From Alphaproteobacteria bacterium (lineage in GTDB: Bacteria > Pseudomonadota > Alphaproteobacteria > UBA8366): a stretch of DNA of 64,000 nt. Each line of letters opens with the position of its first letter. Position 1 is the first letter of the stretch. The notes under the pieces were generated by a model that did not search any database, was not told where the DNA came from, and saw only the letters and a list, made by a program, of their open reading frames with translations. Below are positions 1 through 8,607 of the stretch, one piece after another. The DNA lies in the NCBI GenBank assembly GCA_021774335.1, contig JAJFJD010000040.1, forward strand, positions 186,001 to 250,000, written 5' to 3'. The translations under genes were made by a program, and so were the position numbers.

Positions 1-2406
1 GCGCTGCATCCGCGCTTCGAGTTCGCGCAACGCGACCGCGTGATGGGTGAGTTGGTGCCGCGGCTGCAGGAACTCGCCCTGATGGCGAAACGCGCGGACA
101 TTGGCCTGACCGTCGACGCCGAGGAAGCCGATCGGCTCGATCTCTCGCTGGACGTTGTCGCCGCGCTATCCGCCGACCCCGCATTGCGGGATTGGGATGG
201 GCTTGGTCTCGCCGTGCAGGCCTATCAGAAACGCGCTGTGCCGGTGCTCGAATGGCTCGCCGATCTGGCCCAGTCGCACCGACGTCGCCTGATGGTGCGG
301 CTTGTAAAAGGCGCGTATTGGGACACCGAGATCAAGCATTGCCAGGAAGCCGGCTTGGACGGCTATCCCGTGTTCACGCGCAAGAGCGCGACCGATGTGT
401 CCTATCTTGCCTGCGTCGGCGTGCTGGCTCGGGACCGCACGGCGTTCTTCCCGCAATTCGCAACCCATAACGCCAATTCGGTGGCCGCTATCCTGGAGAT
501 CATGGGCAAGCGGACCGACTATGAGTTCCAGCGTCTGTACGGCATGGGCGAGGAACTCTATGCGCAGGTCGTTGGTCCTGAGGCGATGGATAAACCCTGC
601 CGTATCTACGCGCCGGTCGGTGGCCATAAAGATCTGTTGGCCTATCTCGTGCGGCGGCTGCTGGAGAATGGCGCGAATACGTCTTTCGTCAATCGCATCG
701 TCGATGAGAAATTACCTGTCGACGAAATTGTTGCGGATCCGGTCGACGTGACGCACCGGTTAGAGACGCACCGCCATCCTGGCATTCCGCTGCCGGGTGA
801 CCTTTACGGGCTGGAGCGGTCGAATTCAAATGGCTTTGACCTAACCGATCCTCAGGAGCTGGCGGCGCTGCGCGGGGATTTGAACCCTTTCGCCGATACG
901 CAATGGGCGGCGTGGCCTCTGACGGGGACCGGATCGGGTGCGGATGAAGGGGTCGGGACGGTGCGGCATGAACCGGCGGATCGCCGGAACGTCGTGGGCC
1001 GCGTGACGGACGCGACCGCCGGCGACATCGATGCTGCGGTTACGGCCGCCGTCGCGGCGCATCCGGTGTGGTCGGCCTCCGCCGCGGAAGACCGGGCGGC
1101 CATGCTTGATCGTGCAAGCGAGTTGTTCGAATTGCACGAGCCCGAGCTGATGGCGTTGTGCATTCGCGAAGCGGGAAAGACGCTGCCCGACGCGGTGGCG
1201 GAAATTCGTGAGGCGGTGGACTTCCTGCGTTACTACGCAGCGCGGGCCCGTACGGATTTTACAGCGCCGGTGATCCTTCCTGGGCCGACCGGCGAACATA
1301 ACGAGATTTCGTTGCATGGACGCGGCGTCTTCGTCTGCATATCGCCGTGGAACTTTCCCATGGCGATCTTCACCGGACAGGTCGCCGCCGCCTTGGCGGC
1401 GGGCAATTGCGTGTTGGCGAAGCCGGCGGAACAGACGCCGTTGATCGCCTTCCGCGTCGTGCAGCTGTTGCATGAAGCAGGCGTTCCGGAAAACATATTG
1501 CATTACCTGCCCGGCGATGGGCCGCAGGTTGGCGCGCCGTTGGTCACCGATCCGCGCGTGGCCGGTGTCGCGTTTACCGGGTCGAGCGAGGTCGCGCAGT
1601 CAATCAATCGGACGCTGGCGGCGAAGGACGGGCCGATCGTGCCGCTCATTGCGGAAACCGGCGGTCAGAACGCAATGATCGTCGATTCATCGGCGTTGCC
1701 CGAACAGGTCGTCGGCGATGTCCTCACGTCGGCCTTTCAAAGCGCCGGGCAACGGTGTTCCGCGTTGCGGGTGCTGTATCTGCAGGACGATATCGCCGAT
1801 CGTGTGATCGAGATGCTTGCCGGGGCGATGGACGAACTGCGGATCGGCGATCCGGCGTTTCTGAACACCGATGTCGGGCCGGTCATCGACAACGATGCCA
1901 AGATGCAGTTGGACGCCCATGCCGCGCGTTTGTCCGATGAAGCGCAACTCATCCATCGGGTCGATTTGCGAGACGAAACCAGTCACGGCAGTTTCGTCGC
2001 GCCCACGGCGTTTGAAATCGACGGTATCGGATATCTGGAGAAGGAGGTGTTCGGTCCGATCCTCCATGTTGTCCGGTTCGATTCAGACCAACTGGACGCG
2101 GTTCTCGACGATATCAATGCCACCGGCTATGGATTGACGGTCAGCGTTCATACGCGGATCGACGATACGGCGGAGCATATCTGTTCGCGGTTGCGGGTCG
2201 GCAACGCTTATATCAACCGGAACCAGATCGGCGCGGTGGTTGGTGTTCAGCCATTCGGCGGGGAAGGGTTGTCGGGAACCGGCCCAAAAGCCGGCGGGCC
2301 GAGATACCTGCATCGTTTCGCGACGGAGCGGACCGTGTCCATCGATACGACGGCGTCGGGCGGCAACACGGCGTTGCTTAATTTGGATGATGATTCGGAT
2401 GAATGA
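1..2406 (+). CDS. putA: Bifunctional proline dehydrogenase / P5C dehydrogenase PutA, 5'-truncated by window edge
   Basis: Oxidises proline to glutamate in two steps: FAD-dependent proline dehydrogenase, then NAD-dependent delta-1-pyrroline-5-carboxylate dehydrogenase. The reading frame is open from base 1, so the N-terminus lies outside the window; 801 residues remain. The first ~250 residues are the end of the PRODH barrel (RLVKGAYWD and QFATHNA motifs). The rest is the aldehyde dehydrogenase domain, with the catalytic cysteine in SAGQRCSAL (about fragment residue 586), the general base glutamate in AETGGQN (about 552), and the C-terminal GGEGLSGTGPKAGGP loop. The GTG at 40 is an internal valine, not a start, because the preceding codons match the PutA family (ALHPRFEFAQRDR). 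Identification is firm. Whether the missing N-terminus carries the DNA-binding domain of trifunctional PutA cannot be told. Confidence 0.95.
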   Translation, partial: ALHPRFEFAQRDRVMGELVPRLQELALMAKRADIGLTVDAEEADRLDLSLDVVAALSADPALRDWDGLGLAVQAYQKRAVPVLEWLADLAQSHRRRLMVRLVKGAYWDTEIKHCQEAGLDGYPVFTRKSATDVSYLACVGVLARDRTAFFPQFATHNANSVAAILEIMGKRTDYEFQRLYGMGEELYAQVVGPEAMDKPCRIYAPVGGHKDLLAYLVRRLLENGANTSFVNRIVDEKLPVDEIVADPVDVTHRLETHRHPGIPLPGDLYGLERSNSNGFDLTDPQELAALRGDLNPFADTQWAAWPLTGTGSGADEGVGTVRHEPADRRNVVGRVTDATAGDIDAAVTAAVAAHPVWSASAAEDRAAMLDRASELFELHEPELMALCIREAGKTLPDAVAEIREAVDFLRYYAARARTDFTAPVILPGPTGEHNEISLHGRGVFVCISPWNFPMAIFTGQVAAALAAGNCVLAKPAEQTPLIAFRVVQLLHEAGVPENILHYLPGDGPQVGAPLVTDPRVAGVAFTGSSEVAQSINRTLAAKDGPIVPLIAETGGQNAMIVDSSALPEQVVGDVLTSAFQSAGQRCSALRVLYLQDDIADRVIEMLAGAMDELRIGDPAFLNTDVGPVIDNDAKMQLDAHAARLSDEAQLIHRVDLRDETSHGSFVAPTAFEIDGIGYLEKEVFGPILHVVRFDSDQLDAVLDDINATGYGLTVSVHTRIDDTAEHICSRLRVGNAYINRNQIGAVVGVQPFGGEGLSGTGPKAGGPRYLHRFATERTVSIDTTASGGNTALLNLDDDSDE

Positions 2407-2429
2407 CGGCCGCGCGTGCGACGGAGCCG

Positions 2430-2921
2430 TTAGTGCATGGCAGATTTCTCGGTTGAGGTCGGCATGCCGAGCGGGCAGGTTCGGCAATCGAGGATGAGGC
2501 CCGCTTCGGCGAGACCATGTGCAAACATACGCGCCGGATATGCCGCCCGCCGTGCCGCCGTCCGATGCAGCCAGTCGGCCAAGATGCAGTCCGCTGTTGT
2601 GGGGCTGCCCCATTGTTGTGCCGCCAGGATGGCTAGGAAAAGCCGCTCGTCCTCGCCCACGTTCTTGCAGCCGGGACAGCGGAAATCCAATTTTCGCTGG
2701 GCGCCATGGGCGACGAGCGTAAAGAACGCGTAGAACGGACCGAGATGCTCCGAAAGCCGCGCATGCCGGAACATGTTTTCCAGACGGGGACAGGTCGGAT
2801 TGTTGGCGCGGAAACATTCAATCCATACTCGCGAGGCCCAGACCGTAAATCGCTCCGGGTAGGGCAGGGCACAAATGGCTGATGGGGCCTCAAGGGGCGT
2901 GTGATCGGCTTGTTGAATCAT
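2430..2921 (-). CDS. Cysteine-rich protein of unknown function, divergent from the iron transporter
   Basis: 163 residues from the ATG at 2921; the frame is open upstream, but the added segment reads through the Fur-like box region and looks non-coding. I do not recognise the family. Visible features are a mostly helical, soluble protein with no signal peptide, a mid-protein CPGC pair, a C-terminal CRTCPLGMP pair, and further single cysteines (IEC, PTCP, ADC), which suggests a bound metal or iron-sulfur cluster. It converges on putA (24-bp gap). Its upstream region, shared with the ferric-iron binding-protein gene, carries a Fur-like box at 2977-2997. By inference it is an iron-responsive protein, perhaps for cytoplasmic iron handling. 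The Shine-Dalgarno is weak (AAGGA about 15 bases upstream). That it is a real gene is likely from codon use and the regulatory context; its function is unknown. Confidence 0.6.
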   Translation of the reverse strand: MIQQADHTPLEAPSAICALPYPERFTVWASRVWIECFRANNPTCPRLENMFRHARLSEHLGPFYAFFTLVAHGAQRKLDFRCPGCKNVGEDERLFLAILAAQQWGSPTTADCILADWLHRTAARRAAYPARMFAHGLAEAGLILDCRTCPLGMPTSTEKSAMH

Positions 2922-2976
2922 CTTAGGCAATATCCTTGTCACCAAAGCTCGGAGGAGGGTCTGGGAGCACCTTATA

Positions 2977-2997
2977 TGCAAATGAGAATGAGTCGCA
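2977..2997 (+). promoter_or_regulatory. Fur-like box 1 (proximal to the cysteine-rich gene)
   Basis: The 21-bp segment contains the core AATGAGAATGA flanked by TGCA at the left and CGCA at the right, close to the alphaproteobacterial Fur/Mur-type pattern TGCAAnTGAnAATnATTCnCA. It lies 56 bp upstream of the minus-strand start at 2921. I see the pattern; binding is inferred. Confidence 0.5.
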
Positions 2998-3133
2998 ATA
3001 AAGAATATGACGATGATCCGCAAGGTTTTCGCAGATGTTCTTTGGTGGCCCATCTTCGACGGATGGCTGCTCACGCCATCATTGTGGTGCTAAAATGTTC
3101 GATGCTCCTGCGAAGGAGGTATGCGACAACTTG

Positions 3134-3154
3134 TCGTAATGAGAATTACTTGCA
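3134..3154 (+). promoter_or_regulatory. Fur-like box 2
   Basis: The core GTAATGAGAATTAC is itself an inverted repeat (GTAAT / ATTAC), and the segment ends in TTGCA. It shares 15 of 21 positions with box 1. It overlaps a possible -35 hexamer (TTGCAA at 3150), as expected for repression of the plus-strand iron transporter gene. Confidence 0.55.
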
Positions 3155-3187
3155 ACTAGAATGGCGCTACGATACGGTGAGGCTAGT

Positions 3188-3208
3188 TAAGAATCATTGT
3201 CAATTGCA
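3188..3208 (-). promoter_or_regulatory. Fur-like box 3
   Basis: Read on the minus strand this gives TGCAATTGACAATGATTC, matching box 1 at 16 of 21 positions with the shared TGAnAATGA core. It sits 53 bp before the start codon of the iron-binding protein, inside the likely 5' leader or promoter. Confidence 0.45.
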
Positions 3209-3260
3209 TCGAGCCGCGAAATCGCGGACAGCATGACGAATAACGGGGATCATTCCTGAT

Positions 3261-4286
3261 ATGAAACTGCATCACTATGCCGCCGCGTTGGTGGCCATAT
3301 CGACGGTCGGCATCGCCTCAACTGCCGTACAGGCTGCGGAAGAAGTGAACATCTACTCCTACCGCCAGCCCTTTCTGATCAAGCCATTCCTGGACGAATT
3401 CACGAAAAGGACCGGTATCACCGTGAATGTCGTGTTTGCTAAGAAGGGCATGGCGAAACGCATCCAGAGCGAGGGCAAGAATACCAAGGCCGATGGAATT
3501 CTGACGGCCGATATCGCCCGGCTCAAGGCACATGCGGATGCCGGCCTATTGCAACCGGTTAAGTCTGCGGTACTGGAAAAGAACATTCCCGCACATCTTC
3601 GCGATCCCGGGAATCAGTGGTTCGGCCTGACGAAGCGCGCCCGTTTGATCGCGATCTCGAAGGATCGGGTAAAGGCCGGCTCGATCAAGAGCTATGAGGA
3701 TCTCGCTGATCCGAAGCTCAAGGGCAAAATCTGTACCCGCAAGGGCAGCCACGTCTATATGCGGGCGCTGGTCGCGTCGATGGTCGCGGCGCATGGCGAA
3801 GCCAAGGCCGAAAAATGGGCAAGGGGCGTGGTCGCAAACCTGGCGCGGAAGCCGCAGGGCAATGACCGCGCGCAGGTTAAGGCGGTGAACCAGGGCGTCT
3901 GCGATGTCGCCGTCATCAACAACTACTATTACGGCAAGATGAAGTTCAACAAGAAGAAGAAAGAGCAGCAGGAGTGGGCCAAGTCCGTCCGTCTGGTCTT
4001 TCCGAATCAGGCCGATCGCGGCACTCATGTGAACATCTCCGCCGCCGCCGTCACCAAATATGCGAAAAACCGCGACAACATGGTCAAGCTGCTCGAGTTC
4101 CTGAGCGGTGATTTCGCGCAGGCAATGTATGCGGAACAGAATTACGAATATCCGGCCAACCCGAATGTTCCGACCGACAAGGAAGTCGCGTCCTGGGGCA
4201 AGTTCAAAGAGGATCGGGTGAGCCTGAAGAAGATTGCCGATTTGTCCCCGACCGCGCAGAAAATTGTCGACCGCGTCGGCTGGTAA
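3261..4286 (+). CDS. fbpA: Ferric iron ABC transporter, periplasmic substrate-binding protein
   Basis: 341 residues; binds Fe(III) in the periplasm and delivers it to the inner-membrane permease. The N-terminus is a signal peptide (hydrophobic core about residues 8-22, cleavage after AVQA near 25). The mature protein matches the FbpA/FutA/Idi family, including the start EEVNIYSYRQP and the NNYYYGKM segment near residues 220-227, whose tyrosines coordinate iron in this family. GGGGAT precedes the ATG. It is followed by a hairpin terminator at 4311-4351 and then the permease gene, so it is probably made in excess over the permease. Three Fur-like boxes upstream suggest repression under iron sufficiency. 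Substrate assignment comes from family resemblance. Confidence 0.9.
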   Translation: MKLHHYAAALVAISTVGIASTAVQAAEEVNIYSYRQPFLIKPFLDEFTKRTGITVNVVFAKKGMAKRIQSEGKNTKADGILTADIARLKAHADAGLLQPVKSAVLEKNIPAHLRDPGNQWFGLTKRARLIAISKDRVKAGSIKSYEDLADPKLKGKICTRKGSHVYMRALVASMVAAHGEAKAEKWARGVVANLARKPQGNDRAQVKAVNQGVCDVAVINNYYYGKMKFNKKKKEQQEWAKSVRLVFPNQADRGTHVNISAAAVTKYAKNRDNMVKLLEFLSGDFAQAMYAEQNYEYPANPNVPTDKEVASWGKFKEDRVSLKKIADLSPTAQKIVDRVGW

Positions 4287-4310
4287 CCGCTTATATCCTC
4301 CCCAAGGCTG

Positions 4311-4351
4311 AAGGGAGTTCTCGGGTTTCTCCGGGAACTCCCTTTTGTTTT
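4311..4351 (+). terminator. Rho-independent terminator / attenuator between binding protein and permease
   Basis: A 12-bp stem, GGGAGTTCTCGG pairing with CCGGGAACTCCC (one G-U pair), with a six-base loop, is followed directly by TTTTGTTTT. It begins 24 bp after the stop of the binding-protein gene and about 95 bp before the permease start, consistent with partial termination inside one transport operon. Confidence 0.85.
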
Positions 4352-4444
4352 ACCGACTTCCGACATTGACGGCCTGGAAGCTTCGGGTGCACAACGGCGG
4401 AATCGGCGCGCTTTGCGGCGCCAATTCGCACGGTTTCTGACTGG

Positions 4445-6154
4445 ATGAGTGAATTCCCGACAAACGCGACCATGGGTCAGGCCGGCGCTACCGGCATGCG
4501 CCGTTGGTTCAGCGGTTGGGCCCTCGGGTTGTTGGTTGTTGCGGCGGTGGTCTCGTTGCCGATTCTGACAATCGTCACCATCGCGTTGACGCCGGCGCCG
4601 GAGGTGTGGCGGCACCTGTTCGAAACGGTGTTCTGGACCTATGTCGGGAATACGCTGGGCCTCGCGGTCGGCGTCGGGCTCGGTACCTTCCTGATTGGCA
4701 CCGGAACGGCATGGCTGGTCTGCAGCTACCGGTTTCCGGGCCGCCGCGTTTTCGAATGGGCGTTGCTGATACCGTTTGCGGTGCCGTCCTACGTGATCGC
4801 CTACACCTACACCGATCTTTTGGAATACGCCGGGGCCTTTCAGACCGGACTTCGCGCACTGTTCGGTTGGGCCTCGCCGCGGGATTACTGGTTTCCGGAA
4901 ATCCGCAGTCTCGGCGGCGCCATTACGATGCTGACGCTGGTCCTTTACCCCTATGTGTACCTGCTCGCCCGGTCCGCCTTTTTGCAGCAGTCGGCTGGCG
5001 TGCTGGAGGTGAGCCGTACTCTCGGCAAGGGGCCGTGGGAAACCTTCTGGGCCGTGGCTTTGCCGATGGCGCGCCCGGCGATCATCGTCGGCGTGACGCT
5101 GGTGCTGATGGAGACATTAAACGATTTCGGCACCGTGGATTTCTTCGCCGTGCCCACATTGACGCTCGGCATCTTCAATGCCTGGTTCGGCATGAGTAGC
5201 ATAGAGGCGGCGGCGCAGCTCTCGCTCGCGTTGCTTGGGTTCGTCATGGTGCTGATCTACCTTGAGCGTCGGGCGCGGCAAGGCCGGCAATTTCAGGAAA
5301 CGCGAGCCCGGTACCGTTCCCAATCGGGACCCAAATTGACAGGCGTCGCCGGCGGACTGGCGTTCCTGGCCTGCGCGCTGCCGGTCGCAATGGGTTTTGT
5401 CATTCCAGCGGGTGTTCTGTTGCGGTACTCGTTGATCCACTATGAAGTGAGCGCCAGCGCGCAGTTCTTCTCCGCAGCATTGCACAGCATATCGCTCTCA
5501 AGTGTTGCGGCGGCGGTCGCCGTTTGCGTCGGACTGTTCATGGCCTATGCCTTGCGCATTCATCAGGGGAAAGGGTTGCGGACCATCGCCTGGTTCGCCG
5601 GTCTCGGCTATGGCGTGCCGGGTGCGATTCTGGCGGTGGGCGCGGTTATTCCGGTTGCCTGGTTCGATAACCAGATCGACGCGTTCATGCGCTCGACATT
5701 CGGCATTTCAACAGGCTTGCTGATGAGCGGGACGATCTTCGCCGTGGTGTTGGGCTATGTGGTGCGGTTTCTGGTTTTGCCGTTGGGCGCGGTGGAATCC
5801 GGCCTATCCAAGATTACCCGCAGCATGGACGATGCGGCGCGGTCGCTGGGCCATCGCCCGCTGACCGTGCTGCGCCGCATCCATTTGCCGATGCTGCGCG
5901 GCAGTATCCTCACCGCCACCTTGCTGGTCTTCGTCGACTGCATGAAGGAGTTGCCGATGACGCTGCTGCTGCGGCCCTTCAACTACGAAACACTCGCGAC
6001 CTTTGTCTATCAATACGCCAGCGACGAATTGCTTGAGGAATGCGCGCTCGGCGCGTTGACGATCGTGCTCGTGGGGATCGGACCAGTCGTCCTGCTGACG
6101 AAGGCGATCCGGCAGTTGCGTCCCGGACAGCTTGCGGCGCAAGCCTCAGGGTAA
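4445..6154 (+). CDS. fbpB: Ferric iron ABC transporter permease, fused double-domain type
   Basis: 569 residues with about 12 predicted membrane segments in two homologous halves, each a binding-protein-dependent permease domain. EAA-loop-like segments occur in both halves (LEVSRTLGKGPWETFWAVALPMARP and MDDAARSLGHRPLTVLRRIHLP, each followed by further helices). This two-in-one arrangement is typical of FbpB/SfuB iron permeases. It follows the binding protein after the attenuator. No gene for the ATP-binding subunit FbpC is adjacent; the next gene is a YcsI-family protein, so the ATPase must be encoded elsewhere or shared. Start chosen at ATG 4445; a later ATG at 4471 is possible. Confidence 0.9.
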   Translation: MSEFPTNATMGQAGATGMRRWFSGWALGLLVVAAVVSLPILTIVTIALTPAPEVWRHLFETVFWTYVGNTLGLAVGVGLGTFLIGTGTAWLVCSYRFPGRRVFEWALLIPFAVPSYVIAYTYTDLLEYAGAFQTGLRALFGWASPRDYWFPEIRSLGGAITMLTLVLYPYVYLLARSAFLQQSAGVLEVSRTLGKGPWETFWAVALPMARPAIIVGVTLVLMETLNDFGTVDFFAVPTLTLGIFNAWFGMSSIEAAAQLSLALLGFVMVLIYLERRARQGRQFQETRARYRSQSGPKLTGVAGGLAFLACALPVAMGFVIPAGVLLRYSLIHYEVSASAQFFSAALHSISLSSVAAAVAVCVGLFMAYALRIHQGKGLRTIAWFAGLGYGVPGAILAVGAVIPVAWFDNQIDAFMRSTFGISTGLLMSGTIFAVVLGYVVRFLVLPLGAVESGLSKITRSMDDAARSLGHRPLTVLRRIHLPMLRGSILTATLLVFVDCMKELPMTLLLRPFNYETLATFVYQYASDELLEECALGALTIVLVGIGPVVLLTKAIRQLRPGQLAAQASG

Positions 6155-6220
6155 GCTACCCGCGACACCTCATCCTTTCGGCGTTATCATCATCGGGTCG
6201 TTGGATACGGAAGGCGCGGC

Positions 6221-7033
6221 ATGGACGCCATCACCCAAGGGAATACACATCATCTGCGGGATGCAGCGCGCCAGGCGCGCTTGGACATCCGGGCGGGGAA
6301 CTGGCAATCGCTGACGACGGGCATGGCGCCGGGCATCGTGCAGGGAAATCTCGTGATGTTGCCGCGTGACTGGGCCGCCGAGTTCCAACAGTTCTGCCGT
6401 CTCAACCCGAAGCCGTGTCCGCTGATCGGTATGACCGCGCCGGGCGATCCACGCGTGCCCGAACTTGGCGACGATATCGACCTGTCGACGGACGCGCCGA
6501 TGTACCGGGTTTTCCGGGACGGTGAACTCGTCGACGAGGTGCCGGACATTCGTGCGCTGTGGGACGACGATCTGGTCGGCTTCGTGCTCGGCTGTTCCTA
6601 TTCCTTCGAGGATGCCCTGGTGCAAAGCGGTCTACCGATGCGTCATCTCGAAAACGACACCAAGGTGCCGATCTACCGCACGAGCATCGAGACGGCGCCG
6701 ACGGAACGCTTGCGCGGTCCGATGATCGTATCAATGCGGCCGTTCCAACCTGTGGATGCGATCCGCGCGATCCAGATCACGTCGCGGTTCCCGAACGTGC
6801 ATGGCGCGCCGATCCATTTCGGCGATCCCGCGCGCATCGGGATCGACGACATCAATGTTGCCGAATACGGTAGTCCCGTGGATATCCGCGACGGCGAGGT
6901 GCCGGTCTTCTGGGCCTGCGGGGTGACACCGCAGTCGGTGATCGAAGTGGCGAAGCCGCCATTTTGTATCACGCATAAGGCCGGGCACTTGCTGCTCACC
7001 GATCGCCTTAACGCCGAATTCGCGGTTCTTTAG
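6221..7033 (+). CDS. DUF1445 / YcsI-family putative hydro-lyase (D-glutamate cyclase-like)
   Basis: 270 residues, a typical length for the YcsI/DUF1445 family. Family signatures include the N-terminal [15 protein letters not shown] segment, the central [10 protein letters not shown] motif and the C-terminal [13 protein letters not shown] and [12 protein letters not shown] motifs. No signal peptide or membrane segment, so cytoplasmic. Members are annotated as hydro-lyases, and the mammalian homologous domain converts D-glutamate to 5-oxoproline; the substrate here is unknown. It lies 66 bp after the iron permease and 9 bp before the nucleoside hydrolase, with which it is probably co-transcribed. 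Confidence 0.8.
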   Translation: MDAITQGNTHHLRDAARQARLDIRAGNWQSLTTGMAPGIVQGNLVMLPRDWAAEFQQFCRLNPKPCPLIGMTAPGDPRVPELGDDIDLSTDAPMYRVFRDGELVDEVPDIRALWDDDLVGFVLGCSYSFEDALVQSGLPMRHLENDTKVPIYRTSIETAPTERLRGPMIVSMRPFQPVDAIRAIQITSRFPNVHGAPIHFGDPARIGIDDINVAEYGSPVDIRDGEVPVFWACGVTPQSVIEVAKPPFCITHKAGHLLLTDRLNAEFAVL

Positions 7034-7042
7034 AGTTCTGTG

Positions 7043-7984
7043 ATGGCCGCCCGTCCCATCATCATCGATTGCGATCCCGGTCTGGACGACGCGGTGGCGT
7101 TGCTGCTGGCATTCGCGTCACCGGAGGAGTTGGATCTGCTGGGCATCACCTGCGTGGCGGGGAATGTTCCGTTGGACCGTACCGAACGCAATGCGCGCAT
7201 CATTCGCGCCCTGGCGTGGCGGGATGACGTGCCGGTCTATGCGGGCTGTCCACGGCCAATGTTACGGCCGTTGCATGCGGCCGAGCGGGTGCACGGCAAG
7301 TCGGGACTGGATGGTTACGATTGGGACGAACCGTCCGCGCCGCTGGCCGATGGTCATGCGGTCGATTTCATCGTCGATACCTGCCTCGCGGCGGACGACC
7401 GCTCGATCACGCTTTGTCCGATCGGGCCGCTGACGAATGTCGCGCTCGCGATCGTCAAGGAGCCGGGGATATTGCCCAAAATAGCGGAGATCGCCTTCAT
7501 GGGCGGGGCCGCTACCATCCCGGGGAACGTGACCCCGGCCGCGGAGTTCAATATTCACGCAGACCCACATGCGGCGCGGATCGTGCTGGAAAGCGGCGTC
7601 AAGCTCACCATGTTCGGTCTCGACGTGACGCATCAGGCAATCACCACGCCGGACCGGATGGCCGCGATCCGCGATATCGGCGGTCCGATTTCGGAGGCGG
7701 TTACCGGCATGCTGACGTTCTACGACCGGCATGACATCGAACGCTACGGCGCGCCGGGCGGCCCGTTGCACGATCCGTGTGTGATCGCCTATCTGCTGCA
7801 GCCGGATCTCTTCGGCGGCAAGGACTGCCATGTCGCGGTGGAAACGGAGTCGGAGACGACGATCGGCCAGACCGTCGCCGACTGGTGGGGCGTCACCGGC
7901 AAGGATGCCAATTGCCGGGTCATCAACCGCATCGACGCCGATGGCTTTTACGCGTTGATCGTCGAGCGCCTCAAACGGCTGTGA
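7043..7984 (+). CDS. Nucleoside hydrolase (IunH/RihA type)
   Basis: 313 residues; hydrolyses the N-glycosidic bond of ribonucleosides to base and ribose. The N-terminal IIIDCDPGLDDAVAL motif is the calcium and ribose-binding signature of inosine/uridine-preferring hydrolases. MGGAATIPGNVTPAAEFNIHADPHAA is the conserved second substrate loop, and the later DPCVIAYLL contributes the last metal ligand. ATG 7043 was chosen over the GTG one codon earlier. Closely spaced behind the YcsI gene, so likely one operon. Base preference cannot be read from sequence. Confidence 0.92.
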   Translation: MAARPIIIDCDPGLDDAVALLLAFASPEELDLLGITCVAGNVPLDRTERNARIIRALAWRDDVPVYAGCPRPMLRPLHAAERVHGKSGLDGYDWDEPSAPLADGHAVDFIVDTCLAADDRSITLCPIGPLTNVALAIVKEPGILPKIAEIAFMGGAATIPGNVTPAAEFNIHADPHAARIVLESGVKLTMFGLDVTHQAITTPDRMAAIRDIGGPISEAVTGMLTFYDRHDIERYGAPGGPLHDPCVIAYLLQPDLFGGKDCHVAVETESETTIGQTVADWWGVTGKDANCRVINRIDADGFYALIVERLKRL

Positions 7985-7994
7985 CTGTGTGCGG

Positions 7995-8594
7995 CTAGTC
8001 TAGCGCGAGTGCGCGTTCGACGAATTCCAGCCGATCCTGCCCCCAGAACAACTCCTCGCGATAGATGTAGGTCGGTGCGCCGAACACGTTCCGGTCCATC
8101 GCCTCCTGCGTATTGGCCTCGTATTGCTTGCCGATCTCGTCTTCCTTGGAGCGGGCGAGCAATGCCGCGCCATCCATGCCTTGCTCGTTGGCGACGGCAA
8201 CAAGAACGTCTTCGTCAGCGAGATTGCGATCCTCGTTCCAGACCGCATGCAAAATCGCGCCTGACAGCATTCCCACATCGAGGCCCATGTCGCCGGCGGC
8301 GACGCCGACGCGTTGTGCGGCTTCGTCCGGGGCCGGGAAGAATTTCGGTTCCAGGTTTAGCGGGACGCCGAGATGGGCGCGCCACCGCTTGAGTTCCATC
8401 ATTCGATAGGCTTGGCGCTGCGGCGCGCGTTTCGGCAACGGGAGTCCACCGCTCTGTGGGAAGATTGTGCCGAAGCTGCTTGGTTTGAAGGTGACCGACG
8501 CGCCCGCCGCCGCCGCGATTTTCAGAAAGCGGTTGTGACCGAGATACGTCCATGGGGAGAAATGTGAATAGAAATAGTCGACGGTCTTCGTCAT
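7995..8594 (-). CDS. 2-hydroxychromene-2-carboxylate isomerase family protein (DsbA fold)
   Basis: 199 residues of the kappa-class GST/DsbA-like fold that includes 2-hydroxychromene-2-carboxylate isomerase of naphthalene degradation. The start VDYFYSHFSPWTYLGH has serine in place of a CxxC motif, with S and PW positioned as the glutathione-site serine of this family. FGAPTYIYREELFWGQDRL is the conserved C-terminal segment with the cis-proline. Its AGGAG Shine-Dalgarno overlaps the stop of the acyl-CoA ligase gene just upstream, pointing to translational coupling. The true substrate is unknown; many family members act outside naphthalene pathways. Confidence 0.85.
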   Translation of the reverse strand: MTKTVDYFYSHFSPWTYLGHNRFLKIAAAAGASVTFKPSSFGTIFPQSGGLPLPKRAPQRQAYRMMELKRWRAHLGVPLNLEPKFFPAPDEAAQRVGVAAGDMGLDVGMLSGAILHAVWNEDRNLADEDVLVAVANEQGMDGAALLARSKEDEIGKQYEANTQEAMDRNVFGAPTYIYREELFWGQDRLEFVERALALD

Positions 8595-8607
8595 CGTCGC
8601 GGTGCTC

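Larger units (their letters stand above)
2922..3260. other. 339-bp divergent intergenic region with three Fur-like boxes
   Basis: This region separates the cysteine-rich gene (minus) from the iron-binding-protein gene (plus). It contains three 21-bp segments related to each other and to the Fur box, listed separately. An open frame on plus (about 111 codons at 2901-3236) crosses all three boxes and has no Shine-Dalgarno or family resemblance, so I treat it as chance. Confidence 0.6.

Noticed and set aside
2901..3236. 111-codon plus-strand frame in the iron-gene promoter region
   Set aside because: Crosses all three Fur-like boxes and overlaps the start of the divergent gene; no Shine-Dalgarno, no protein character.
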